Shown here one piece after another: positions 8,866 through 17,139 of a DNA stretch of 64,000 bases; the first letter of the stretch is position 1, and each line of letters opens with the position of its first letter. Source of the stretch: Gloeocapsopsis dulcis (GTDB taxonomy: Bacteria > Cyanobacteriota > Cyanobacteriia > Cyanobacteriales > Chroococcidiopsidaceae); NCBI RefSeq assembly GCF_032163395.1, contig NZ_CP119968.1, positions 2,940,001 through 3,004,000 on the forward strand, given 5' to 3'. The notes under the pieces were generated by a model, which saw only the letters and a list, made by a program, of their open reading frames with translations, did not search any database and had not been told where the DNA came from. The position numbers were made by a program, and so were the translations under genes.

Positions 8866-10239
8866 TTATTTGTCTTGCTGTAAGTGAGACAAGATGACGT
8901 CATGAATATCTACTGCATTTAAAGTTGATGGTAGCAAGTTGGTTTCACGAGTGATTAATAACGGTGTGTCATCAGTAGAAGTAGGAATTCGTCCGTGCGA
9001 ACCTTTAACTAAAGAAACATCTAAAGGAATAATATCCATTAAGGTACGAAACCCAAGTTGCTTTTGCAGTAAGATTTTTGCCACTTTTAACTGCTGCCAG
9101 CGAAGTGTCGGATCGACAAATAATTCTACAGGATCGTAACCTGGTTTGCGGTGAATATCGACAGTGCGAGCAAAGTCGGGTGCTTTGTTGTCATCAAGCC
9201 AATAGTAATAAGTAAACCACGCATCGGGGGCAGCAACGGCAACTAATTCACCGGAACGTGGATGATTTAAATGATACGCTGCCTTACCTTCTTCACCCAA
9301 AACGAAGTCAACTCCTGGTACTTGTGCGATGAGTTGTTGAACTCCTGCAATTTTATGGCGATCGCTAACATAAATATGGGCAATTTGGTGATCTGCTACT
9401 GCAAAAGCGGCACTTGCGCCTGCATCTAAAAGTTCTCTTCCGAGTTCTTCGCGTATTGCTAAATAACCGTGTTCGCGCAAGACTCGATTTAAGGAAACTG
9501 CACGATTGACAGGAGTAATGCCATATTCAGAAACGACAATAACTTTGGCAGATCGCGACTCGTAGAATTGAATTAAGTTTTGACACACTGCGTCTACTTC
9601 TTGCAAGTCACGCGCAATTGCACTTGGATCAGTTCCTAAGCGCTGCAAACAATAATCCAAGTGCGGTAGATAAATTAGTGTTAGCGTTGGCGAGGACATT
9701 TCCTCTACAGCGATCGCTGCTTGTGCAATCCACTGTGTCGAACGTATTGTTGTTTTTGGTCCCCAAAACTCAAATAAGGGAAAAGTCCCCAAACGTTCTT
9801 GCAACTTAAATCTTAAGTCAGCAGGTTGAGTGTAAATATCAGGAATCTTTCTGCCATCTGCAGGATACATCGGTCGTGGTGTTACCGAAATATCGACTGA
9901 GGAGTGCATATTGTACCACCAAAAGAGATTCGCGCAGGTGAAGCTAGGATCTAGATCGCGTGCATCCCATATCTTCTTAGCTTGAACTAACTTATTTGAC
10001 TGCCGCCAAAATTTCACCTCACATTCATCGCGGAAGTACCAGCCATTTGCAACGATCCCGTGATCTTGAGGATACTTCCCTGTCAAATAACTCGCTTGCA
10101 CCGAACAGGTCACCGCAGGTAACACTGGATTAATAGCAGCTATTTGTCCTGACGCTGCCCATTTTGATAAGAATGGCGTGTGTTGCCCTAATAAACTGGG
10201 CGTTAATCCGACTACATTTAAAACAACGGTTTTGTGCAT
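8866..10239 (-). CDS. eboF: EboF: alkaline-phosphatase-superfamily phosphodiesterase of the ebo operon
   Basis: Last gene of the eboA-F operon. It belongs to the nucleotide pyrophosphatase/phosphodiesterase branch of the alkaline phosphatase superfamily. The N terminus gives VVLNVVGLTP and then the nucleophile region PAVTCSVQASYLTGKYPQDHG, with Thr as the likely nucleophile. Metal-ligand-like segments follow: LPHLDYCLQRLG, VVSEYGITPV and KGSHGRIP. No signal peptide is seen. The family is known from the Ebo cluster, which is needed for traffic of the scytonemin precursor to the periplasm in Nostoc; the exact reaction of EboF is unknown. The gap to eboE, 146 bases, is the only large one in the operon and is filled by a repeat element. 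Confidence 0.88.
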   Translation of the reverse strand: MHKTVVLNVVGLTPSLLGQHTPFLSKWAASGQIAAINPVLPAVTCSVQASYLTGKYPQDHGIVANGWYFRDECEVKFWRQSNKLVQAKKIWDARDLDPSFTCANLFWWYNMHSSVDISVTPRPMYPADGRKIPDIYTQPADLRFKLQERLGTFPLFEFWGPKTTIRSTQWIAQAAIAVEEMSSPTLTLIYLPHLDYCLQRLGTDPSAIARDLQEVDAVCQNLIQFYESRSAKVIVVSEYGITPVNRAVSLNRVLREHGYLAIREELGRELLDAGASAAFAVADHQIAHIYVSDRHKIAGVQQLIAQVPGVDFVLGEEGKAAYHLNHPRSGELVAVAAPDAWFTYYYWLDDNKAPDFARTVDIHRKPGYDPVELFVDPTLRWQQLKVAKILLQKQLGFRTLMDIIPLDVSLVKGSHGRIPTSTDDTPLLITRETNLLPSTLNAVDIHDVILSHLQQDK

Positions 10240-10264
10240 AATATTTATTTAAGCTAACGTCAGT

Positions 10265-10400
10265 AGCTTAGCGGTTGAAACCACAGCTACAAAGACAAAA
10301 CCTGTGAAAGCAATTAGCATTTAGCAATTGGCAATCGGCTAAGCGCTAACAGCTAATAGCTAATGGCTTTATTTAAGCTACGACTTTAGTCGCCAAGCTT
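10265..10400. repeat. Palindromic dispersed element, copy 1 (eboE-eboF junction)
   Basis: The element begins AGCTTAGCGGTTGAAACC and ends CGACTTTAGTCGCCAAGCTT, so its ends are imperfect inverted repeats built on AAGCTT-GCG. A second copy with the same two ends lies at 61542-61667, and a single end is present at 29404-29427. The right end of this copy overlaps the last codons and stop of eboE. The middle (10310-10375) contains GCTAATAGCTAATGGC-type heptads not present in the other copy. It looks like a miniature mobile or palindromic repeat. Confidence 0.7.
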
Positions 10401-11591
10401 CTGCAACACCCACTCATATTCCCGCTGAATTGAGGCGAGTAAATCTAGTTTCATCGCTGGCGGGAGTACGTCCCAGGTGTAAGTTTCAATTTCTAAATGG
10501 TGACATAGTTGTCCTAACAAATTAAGAACCTCAACAATATCATCCTGGGTAGATTGCAGCGTTTGGTAATCGTGAATAAAAATCGGAACGTGAAAATGTG
10601 TCCGCCACTCTTGAGCAGTAGATTGTTCTAAGTATGGTAATGCTGTGCTTAAATCTGGGTAGTGGTGTAACGTGCCATCGCGCGATCGGGCAATGACTTG
10701 GTGTAAATAAGTTGATTCGGCGAAGGAACTCAATTTATCAGCAATAACTTTGCGCTGGGCAATTTCTTTTGGTAATATGACTCGGATCGCCGCACTAATT
10801 TGAATTTTACCAATGTGAATTCCTGCTATTTGTAAACGGGTAAAAACTGACTTAGGATCTTCATACTCTACGGCAAAATGACACGTATCATAGCAAATTC
10901 GGATGTGTTCGAGTAACAATGCTTCTGTGATCGCTGGAGAAATTCCTAAAATTTCTGCAAGATAGTTTCCACCGATTGGTAATAGCCAATTATGAAAAAA
11001 GTCAATGACTTCTGTTGTATTTTCAATTAATCCATCCGGTTCAGGTTCTAAATCAAGATGAAGTATCTTCCCTGTTGTTTCGCGAATACGTGCCATTTCA
11101 GCGGCAACTGCGGCTATGTTTAGCGTGGCACTTTTAAATACATCATCTGTATTGACTTGTGAAAACCAGGGTTTGTAAGACAACGGCAGTGTAGAAATTC
11201 CCCCGTCGATACCTTCAGGTAATAATGCTGCCAGAATTTGAGTCAAGCGTAATGTGTAGTCTAGACGATCGCTTGTTTGCCAATCGGGTGCATATACTTT
11301 GTCTTTGACGACTTGGTGATGAAATTCCCCATAAGGAAAGCCATTCAAGGTAAAAACATATAAGTTGTTTTGATTCAGCCAAGCTTGAAATTGTGCAAGA
11401 TAATTACTCTCTAGTAGTTTGCTTGCTGCTTTGGCAGCTAATCGTAAACCAATACCAAAAGACTTTTCAGGTGCTAGTCTAGCTTTGAGTTCAGGAATGT
11501 ATTCTTTTAAATTCGCAAAGACATCCTGCCACGATTCACCAGGATGAACATTTGTGCAATACGTCAAGTGGATATTTGCTAGCGGTTGCAT
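10386..11591 (-). CDS. eboE: EboE: metabolite traffic protein, xylose-isomerase-like TIM barrel
   Basis: A 401-residue protein of the ebo operon with the look of a xylose-isomerase-like TIM barrel: GLRLAAKAAS, FTLNGFPYGEFH, LHLDLEPEPDG, HIRICYDTCHFAVEYED and IHIGKIQISAAI give the expected acidic and His metal-binding positions at strand ends. Known role is only at cluster level: the Ebo proteins support export of a scytonemin monomer in Nostoc and occur in other bacteria and in eustigmatophyte plastids. It follows eboD by nine bases, so the two are surely cotranscribed. Its last residues (KLGD and stop) are encoded inside a dispersed repeat, so the original C terminus may have been altered. 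Confidence 0.9.
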   Translation of the reverse strand: MQPLANIHLTYCTNVHPGESWQDVFANLKEYIPELKARLAPEKSFGIGLRLAAKAASKLLESNYLAQFQAWLNQNNLYVFTLNGFPYGEFHHQVVKDKVYAPDWQTSDRLDYTLRLTQILAALLPEGIDGGISTLPLSYKPWFSQVNTDDVFKSATLNIAAVAAEMARIRETTGKILHLDLEPEPDGLIENTTEVIDFFHNWLLPIGGNYLAEILGISPAITEALLLEHIRICYDTCHFAVEYEDPKSVFTRLQIAGIHIGKIQISAAIRVILPKEIAQRKVIADKLSSFAESTYLHQVIARSRDGTLHHYPDLSTALPYLEQSTAQEWRTHFHVPIFIHDYQTLQSTQDDIVEVLNLLGQLCHHLEIETYTWDVLPPAMKLDLLASIQREYEWVLQKLGD

Positions 11592-11600
11592 CTTCCTTAA

Positions 11601-12797
11601 TTAATTGGTTTGTTCTTTTAACAACGCGATCGCCTTTTCATACGCCGATAAATCGACATGATGCACCTCAACTCCCTTACCAATCGTCTCCAGTAGCATC
11701 AGCGTTAATTCTCCGCCCAAGTGTTCCTGAAACTCCCTAAGTCCTCGGAAAATACAATCAGGATGTTCTGGTTGATGTAATTGCGTGACTAATTCTGGTA
11801 CATACAAACTAAAACCTAGTGCCTTGAGGGTATCTAAAATCTGCTGCCAATCTGATTTTGCGAGTAATCCAATTAAATAAGAATAGGTGCTATCTAAAGC
11901 TATGCCAATTGCAACAGCTTCGCCGTGACGTAGGCTGTAATTCGTCAACTGTTCAAGTTTATGCGCCGCCCAATGTCCAAAATCTAAAGGGCGTGAGGAA
12001 CCTTTCTCAAACGGATCGCCACTAGTTGCAATATGCTTTAAGTGTAATTGAGCGCAGCGATAAATTAACTCTTGCATCGCCTGCATATCGCGTTGTGCAA
12101 TTTTCACTGCATGGATTGTGATGAATTTAAAAAAGTCTGCGTCTTTAATTAGTGCGACTTTCACAGCTTCAGCAATTCCAGAACGCCAGTCACGGTCATC
12201 GAGCGTTGTGAGAAAATCAAAATCGTTTAGTACTGCGTATGGTGGTGCAAAAGTTCCTAAGAAATTCTTTTTACCAAATGCATTGATGCCATTTTTGACG
12301 CCGATACCCGAATCATTTTGCGCTAATACTGTCGTCGGAACGCGAATTAAGCGAATTCCTCGATGTGCGGTTGCTGCTGCATATCCTGCCATATCTAACA
12401 CTGCACCGCCACCAATCGCTAATACATACGAATGGCGACACAATCCACTACAATCAATAATCTGGTGAATTTGTTCAACTAATTTAGAATCGTTTTTTGC
12501 AGCTTCCCCACCAGGAACGATCGCCGGATACTTAACGAGTCTAAATACATTTTGATAAAACTCAGCATAGGCGGCTAATTTGTCTAGTAGTGTTGGTTGG
12601 TGTTGCAGTAAACCCGCATCAATTACTGTTAACAATTTTTTTGGGCTATCTTCATCATCGGTGATAAGAACTTGTGCGAGGAGAGGATTATCTAACTCAA
12701 ACAAACCTTTAGTGAAGTGGACATCATAATTAAATGTTACAGGGACACATTGCTTAAGCGAACGCACATCAGATGCACTTTTGATCCCAATCGTCAT
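11601..12797 (-). CDS. eboD: EboD: 3-dehydroquinate synthase-like sugar phosphate cyclase
   Basis: A 398-residue NAD-dependent cyclase of the dehydroquinate synthase superfamily. NAD-binding motifs are clear (PGGEAAKND, AIGGGAVLDMAGY, RVPTTVLAQNDSGIGVK). Zinc/substrate-site segments are present (SGIAEAVKVALIKD, LDFGHWAAHKLE, LRHGEAVAIG). Its place between a UbiA prenyltransferase (eboC, 12 bases upstream) and eboE (9 bases downstream) marks it as EboD rather than the shikimate-pathway AroB. The substrate is not known. Relatives in the superfamily make epi-valiolone-type cyclitols, so a C7-cyclitol product is possible but is inference. Confidence 0.92.
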   Translation of the reverse strand: MTIGIKSASDVRSLKQCVPVTFNYDVHFTKGLFELDNPLLAQVLITDDEDSPKKLLTVIDAGLLQHQPTLLDKLAAYAEFYQNVFRLVKYPAIVPGGEAAKNDSKLVEQIHQIIDCSGLCRHSYVLAIGGGAVLDMAGYAAATAHRGIRLIRVPTTVLAQNDSGIGVKNGINAFGKKNFLGTFAPPYAVLNDFDFLTTLDDRDWRSGIAEAVKVALIKDADFFKFITIHAVKIAQRDMQAMQELIYRCAQLHLKHIATSGDPFEKGSSRPLDFGHWAAHKLEQLTNYSLRHGEAVAIGIALDSTYSYLIGLLAKSDWQQILDTLKALGFSLYVPELVTQLHQPEHPDCIFRGLREFQEHLGGELTLMLLETIGKGVEVHHVDLSAYEKAIALLKEQTN

Positions 12798-12809
12798 AAT
12801 TATTATTAA

Positions 12810-13712
12810 TTAAGTGACAGCAAAAATTTGAGCTAAACCTAGGGAAATTGGCAGTAAACCGAGAACAAGCAATCCATAAGGTAATCCGGCAAAACCAGCC
12901 GCGATCGCTGCATCTAAAATAATCAGCGACAACACACCCGCTTTGACAGCAGTACGAATATTCATCGGAGTTGCTTCGCGCCAAGCTTGCACAAAAGCAG
13001 GAACAACACGCCACGCAAACAACGCCACAAACGGTAATGCAGCAAGCACTTGATATTCTGGTAGCAGTGCTAATGTTAAAACGCCACTGATAACTCCTGC
13101 AATCAACACTAACGCAGCAATGCCAGTGCTATTTTTTCCCCCGTGAACTTCACCTTGGCTAATTGCGGTAATCGCTGCAATATAAGCGATCGGAATCAAT
13201 GCTAAAAACCACAGGTGTTCTACCATCGCCGGAATTGCACTCACACCGAGTAGCAAATTACCACCGCGACAGATTCCCATATTTATTGGACCAAACACAG
13301 CATGGTGTTTGCTAAATGCATCGTAAAAAATCGCCGCAAAAGCAACTGTAGCAGCAATAACAAGGCTTGTAGCCGAGACTTGGGCAGCGGCAACAATACC
13401 AAGAACTAAAAGAAAAGTTCCTAAAGCGATCGCATTTTGTTTAGCAATAATACCACTGGGTATCGGTCGCTCTGGTCGTTCTTGAGCGTCTAATTCGGCA
13501 TCAAATACATCATTAAAAACGACACCACCACCATATAAACCGCTTGTTGCGAGTAATAGCCATAAAGGCAAGATATTGATAACATCTATGCCAGATGCCG
13601 CGAAGCCGACTAAAATATCTGCCCAAGCCGTGACAATATTAGCAGGTCGCATGAGTTGCAAATAAGCCCAAGTTTGGCTTTTCGCTGCTTGCAACATTTG
13701 TGTATCTCCCAA
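12810..13712 (-). CDS. eboC: EboC: UbiA-type membrane prenyltransferase
   Basis: Integral membrane prenyltransferase of the UbiA superfamily, 300 residues with about eight or nine hydrophobic helices. The first Asp-rich motif reads NDVFDAELDAQERPERPIPSG (residues ~68-88), the canonical prenyl-diphosphate/Mg2+ site. The second is degenerate but recognisable as YDAFSKHH near residue 130. It is third in the ebo operon, between the TatD-like eboB (49 bases upstream) and eboD (12 bases downstream). It may attach or handle an isoprenoid carrier in the Ebo export route; the true substrate is unknown. The start at 13712 gives MGDTQMLQAAKS; an internal ATG six codons on is an alternative. Confidence 0.92.
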   Translation of the reverse strand: MGDTQMLQAAKSQTWAYLQLMRPANIVTAWADILVGFAASGIDVINILPLWLLLATSGLYGGGVVFNDVFDAELDAQERPERPIPSGIIAKQNAIALGTFLLVLGIVAAAQVSATSLVIAATVAFAAIFYDAFSKHHAVFGPINMGICRGGNLLLGVSAIPAMVEHLWFLALIPIAYIAAITAISQGEVHGGKNSTGIAALVLIAGVISGVLTLALLPEYQVLAALPFVALFAWRVVPAFVQAWREATPMNIRTAVKAGVLSLIILDAAIAAGFAGLPYGLLVLGLLPISLGLAQIFAVT

Positions 13713-13761
13713 TAATAATTGGTAATCAGTATTACCTGATACTGAAACTAAAATTCAATCC

Positions 13762-14670
13762 TTATTCAATTAAGATTTGATCGCGGCTAGCTTCGACGAC
13801 GGGTGTTTGTCCGCGTAAGACAGAGTTACCGTAATAAAGTTCGCGTTGGTCAATCGTCAAGGTATTTAGCCAGTCAGTTTCACTCAGTTGATTGCTTTGG
13901 CTGTAGGCTGCTAGGGCGTTTTCGTAACATACTGCCCTGACGTGTGCTTCGGGAATTCCGCGTTCCAGCATCAGTTGTGCGGTTTTTGGTACAGCTAGCG
14001 GATCGCTGACACCCCAATCGGCACTACTATCGACAATAATGCGATCGCACCCGTACTGACGGACAATCTCAACCATCCGTGCATTACCCATTTTAGTATG
14101 TGGGTAAATTGTAAACGCTGCCCAGAAGCCCCGTGCTAGCACTTCTTCTACGGTTTCTTCGTTGTTATGGTCAATAATGACTCGTGATGGTGCTAAACCA
14201 TGTTCAACACAACGATCCATACTTCGGCTAGCACCAGCTTTTTTATTGCGATGCGGCGTATGAATCAACACCAACATATCGAGTTCTTTGGCAAGTTCGA
14301 GTTGTTGGCAAAAGTATTTATCCTCAGCAGGTGTCATATCGTCATAGCCAATTTCACCAATTGCCACAACTCCTTCTTTACACGCATACAATGGCAACAG
14401 TTCCATCACCATTTCGGCTAAAGCTTCGTTGTTCGCTTCTTTTGGGTTCAAGCCAATCGTACAATAGTGCTGAATCCCAAATTGACTGGCACGAAATCGT
14501 TCCCAGCCAATTAAACTACTGAAGTAATCTTTAAATGATCCGGAACTTGTTCGCGGTTGTCCTAGCCAAAACGACGGTTCAATGACGGCGACAACACCAT
14601 ACTCGCGCATCACCATGTAATCGTATGTTGTCCGCGAAACCATGTGGATATGAGGGTCAATGAACATCAT
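13762..14670 (-). CDS. eboB: EboB: TatD-like metal-dependent hydrolase
   Basis: A 302-residue amidohydrolase-fold protein of the TatD family. It opens with the metal-binding HxH motif (FIDPHIHMVSRT), followed by AIGEIGYDD (acidic ligand), LVLIHTPHRN (His ligand), VIIDHNNEE and IIVDSSADWG (the final Asp). All metal ligands expected for a two-metal hydrolase are therefore present. It is second in the ebo operon, with 54 bases to eboA and 49 to eboC. The leader is a TAATTGGTAATGGG-type repeat with no clear Shine-Dalgarno sequence, so the start could be either of the two adjacent ATGs. Role in Ebo metabolite traffic is known only genetically. Confidence 0.9.
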   Translation of the reverse strand: MMFIDPHIHMVSRTTYDYMVMREYGVVAVIEPSFWLGQPRTSSGSFKDYFSSLIGWERFRASQFGIQHYCTIGLNPKEANNEALAEMVMELLPLYACKEGVVAIGEIGYDDMTPAEDKYFCQQLELAKELDMLVLIHTPHRNKKAGASRSMDRCVEHGLAPSRVIIDHNNEETVEEVLARGFWAAFTIYPHTKMGNARMVEIVRQYGCDRIIVDSSADWGVSDPLAVPKTAQLMLERGIPEAHVRAVCYENALAAYSQSNQLSETDWLNTLTIDQRELYYGNSVLRGQTPVVEASRDQILIE

Positions 14671-14724
14671 AGGGTAATTGGTAATGGGTAATGGGTAATT
14701 GATGGGAATGACTGCGAATTAGTT

Positions 14725-15624
14725 TCATTCATCAGCGCTGAGGCGATCGCGGTTAAAGCTACTCCATGTCAGATCGCCGCGATGAATTGCTGCTTGTAAA
14801 TCTGGATAATGTGCTAGTAATTCTTGGGCTTGTGGTAGGGGTGACTGCGCACACGCTAAAGCTGCGGCTTCTTGCTGAACAATATCATCCGCTCGTAATA
14901 CTCTTGCCAAAGCCTGTAATTCTATCTCAGAATACCCCACAAAGCGCCATAGTTCAGGTGTCACACTTCGTTTGGCTGCCCAACGTTCGCGGGCATAATC
15001 AACAAGCATTTTAGCTAACTCTGGGTTAGCGCGGCGATCGCCACCTTGAACAAGATATAGCGGACTACCTACAAAGACTGCTTTGAGGATCATTTGATTC
15101 CAAGCAAGATCGTCAAAATAGTCTGCTGGATAAGGATTACGCAAGGCGACAGCATTGAATACATTTGTCATGTTACTCCGTACTCCCTCTGCGGCTCTAG
15201 CACAATGCTTTTCTGGGTACGATAATAAGGGTAAACTTTGATACAAGGCAATTAATTCTCTCACATCTGCTGTTGTGAAGACTTGTTCGAGTATCCATAA
15301 ATATTTCTCGACGTCTATGTGAGGTAAAGATAAAACCACCAATGTCCGCCCTGCTTGATCGACACTCCAGTGCTGAGGATTCCAACCTGCACGAATTGTA
15401 TCTGCTGCGAGTAAATCTTCTGCTGAGAGGGTTAATGATTTTTTACCAAGATAGCGAGGTACTGCACTAAACGTTGTATAAAAGACTCGCTGTGTTGCTC
15501 CTTGAGCGATCTGGTTTCTTTTTTCTTCCAACCAACTTAGACTTGTATGAGAAATCTGCCGTGATAAGCAGTTGTGCAACAGCTTTATTGCTTTAGTCAA
15601 ATCATAGTTAGTTGCCGATTTCAT
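14725..15624 (-). CDS. eboA: EboA family metabolite traffic protein
   Basis: First gene of the ebo operon, 299 residues, predicted soluble and mostly helical. The C-terminal half carries the features I associate with EboA: NVFNAVALRNPYPADYFDD, then LAWNQMILKAVFVGSPLY and REL/RADD helices resembling HEAT-like repeats. No enzyme motif is visible. EboA is required, with EboB, C, D and E, for export of the scytonemin monomer in Nostoc punctiforme, where the proteins were suggested to form a membrane-associated complex. Here it heads the complete set A-F. The promoter should lie in the long gap upstream. Confidence 0.88.
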   Translation of the reverse strand: MKSATNYDLTKAIKLLHNCLSRQISHTSLSWLEEKRNQIAQGATQRVFYTTFSAVPRYLGKKSLTLSAEDLLAADTIRAGWNPQHWSVDQAGRTLVVLSLPHIDVEKYLWILEQVFTTADVRELIALYQSLPLLSYPEKHCARAAEGVRSNMTNVFNAVALRNPYPADYFDDLAWNQMILKAVFVGSPLYLVQGGDRRANPELAKMLVDYARERWAAKRSVTPELWRFVGYSEIELQALARVLRADDIVQQEAAALACAQSPLPQAQELLAHYPDLQAAIHRGDLTWSSFNRDRLSADE

Positions 15625-15675
15625 AAAGCTTAATATTCTTTACCTAAACAGGTTTATACTGCAATCTTGTGGGTA

Positions 15676-15907
15676 ATGCAATCTCTTCAGTTTGGGTAGC
15701 TTACGTAGTTCTAGTGATGACGTGACAGGTAAAAATCTCAATAATGCCGAAATTTTACAGTAAAAGCTTGAAGAAAAGTTAAGTCACATCCAATCTTTAT
15801 TGTTACTAGCTGATGCTATGGTATGCACAGGAAATATCCAGAGAGCGCAAGATGCTGGTTTCAGGGGTTTTGTGAGCCGAGATGCCAACTGCAAGTACCT
15901 AAATTAA
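15676..15907 (+). pseudogene. Possible relic of a protein-coding gene
   Basis: A frame runs from about 15676 to the TAA at 15905, interrupted by one internal TAA at 15761. Its translation is protein-like: LGSLRSSSDDVTGKN and NNAEILQ before the stop, then KLEEKLSHIQSLLLLADAM and GFRGFVSRDAN after it. A single CAG/CAA-to-TAA change would explain the break. There is no convincing start or ribosome site. I do not recognise the family; it could also be chance. Confidence 0.25.
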
Positions 15908-16060
15908 AGACACAGCTTTGTGGAAAAAGACTTGCATAATTATTTTTTTGATTCCTGATAATTAGATAGTAAGTATCTTAAGGAGCAACAGTCGTTACAA
16001 CTACAGCAATCCTAAATAATTCATAAGAATCCCTCTTTTTCTCTTCTCTTTGTGTACTAG

Positions 16061-16141
16061 CCTAGCGCCTGCGGCTAACGGCAACCCCCACGGGGAATGT
16101 GTTCTTAGTGGTAGCCTACGGCAAGCCGCTATGCGTCTACG
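16061..16141. repeat. GC-rich dispersed repeat (GCCTACGGCAAGCCGCTATGCGTC type)
   Basis: A GC-rich island in an AT-rich gap, with the units GCGCCTGCGGCTAACGGC and GCCTACGGCAAGCCGCTATG, a class of hairpin-forming repeat seen between genes in many Nostoc-like cyanobacteria. A short relative (GCGCAGCGTGCCGGAGGC) occurs near 1979. Confidence 0.5.
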
Positions 16142-16367
16142 TTCCCAAAAAACCTTACAACTTAAATAGGATTGCTATAGTCGTTAAAAGTAGCGATCGC
16201 ATAACAGTCAGTTAACTTACTTGTTATGTAGTCTTGGCAAATGCTCATTTTAGGATTCTTGAAAGCAAATGACTTAATAAATAACAAATCAAAGGAGATA
16301 AAAGAACTATTTTTAATCAATTTTTAGTGCTTAAATTTAAATTTTACTTGTGTTCAACAAGACCGGC

Positions 16368-17009
16368 ATGGAGCAACTAGAAATACAATTATATCAGTTA
16401 ATAATAACAACTTGTCAATATAAACAAAACAGTGTTGAGCGTCAGCAAGGTTTAACAAAGATTGTGCGCATGATCTGCAAATCTGGCAAACTTTGGAAAG
16501 ATAATTCTCCTTACTATGAAGATGCATTGCAAAAAACTTGGCTATATTTCTGTCGCAATCTATGCGAAGCAAATACAGGAGAAAGGTACGATCCAAATCG
16601 GAGTAGTGTGATTACTTGGCTGAATGCTTATCTGAGGCGACGGTTACAAGATTTTCGCGTAGAAGAATATGAAACTCTGGCTCAAACTGCTTCATTTCAA
16701 ACCACAGAAGTAGATGAGGCCGTTGATGCTACAGATGTTTTGGTTGCACCACCTGATATTCCACCTATTTTAGAAATGACAATTACTTGGGCAAAAACTG
16801 ACTTTGATGGCGAGTTACGCCGCGTTCATATTCAAGGACACCCTAAAGTTAATTGTCAAGTATTAATTTTACAACGATTACCTCCAGAGACAAGTTGGGA
16901 AAAGTTATCTGAAGAATACCGGATTTCGATTTCTACTTTAACAAGTTTTTATAGAAGACAATGTATTTCCCGCTTACGTAAATTTGGTGAATCTCAAGGT
17001 TATTTGTGA
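16368..17009 (+). CDS. Sigma-70-like factor (region 2 and region 4), group found with DUF1822/CHASE2 genes
   Basis: A ~213-residue protein built like a small sigma factor. Region-2-like sequence lies at residues ~45-105 (YYEDALQKTWLYFCRN, then SSVITWLNAYLRRRLQDFR). An acidic linker follows, then a C-terminal helix-turn-helix like region 4 (TSWEKLSEEYRISISTLTSFYRRQ, then CISRLRKFGES). It probably directs RNA polymerase or acts as a sigma-like regulator. I start at the ATG at 16368; an in-frame GTG at 16350 is possible, and neither has a good ribosome site. It is the first gene of a plus-strand set with DUF1822, CHAT-CHASE2 and DUF928. No anti-sigma gene is adjacent. Confidence 0.7.
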   Translation: MEQLEIQLYQLIITTCQYKQNSVERQQGLTKIVRMICKSGKLWKDNSPYYEDALQKTWLYFCRNLCEANTGERYDPNRSSVITWLNAYLRRRLQDFRVEEYETLAQTASFQTTEVDEAVDATDVLVAPPDIPPILEMTITWAKTDFDGELRRVHIQGHPKVNCQVLILQRLPPETSWEKLSEEYRISISTLTSFYRRQCISRLRKFGESQGYL

Positions 17010-17139
17010 GGAATTAGTTAATGGCAAATAAGTAATTTTTTATTTGTTTGATATTTCAAAATGAAATAAAGCAATAAATAAAAATTGGTGTTTTAGATTG
17101 ACTAAACAAGTTAATAATACAAAAAAGAGAAGTTAAACC

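Larger units (their letters stand above)
15625..16349. other. Long intergenic region upstream of eboA and the sigma-like gene
   Basis: A 725-base divergent gap. It should hold the promoters of eboA (left) and of the sigma-like gene (right). Inside are a protein-like relic at 15676-15907 and a GC-rich dispersed repeat at 16061-16141. The last 150 bases are AT-rich and non-coding. I see no tRNA and no intact gene. Confidence 0.6.

Noticed and set aside
12118-12468. 116-residue plus-strand frame opposite eboD
   Set aside because: Shadow of eboD, whose motifs are unmistakable on the minus strand.
16368-17009. Calling the sigma-like gene a normal ECF sigma factor with a partner anti-sigma
   Set aside because: No anti-sigma gene is adjacent, and the RsbW-like kinase at 58.5 kb is too distant to pair by context.
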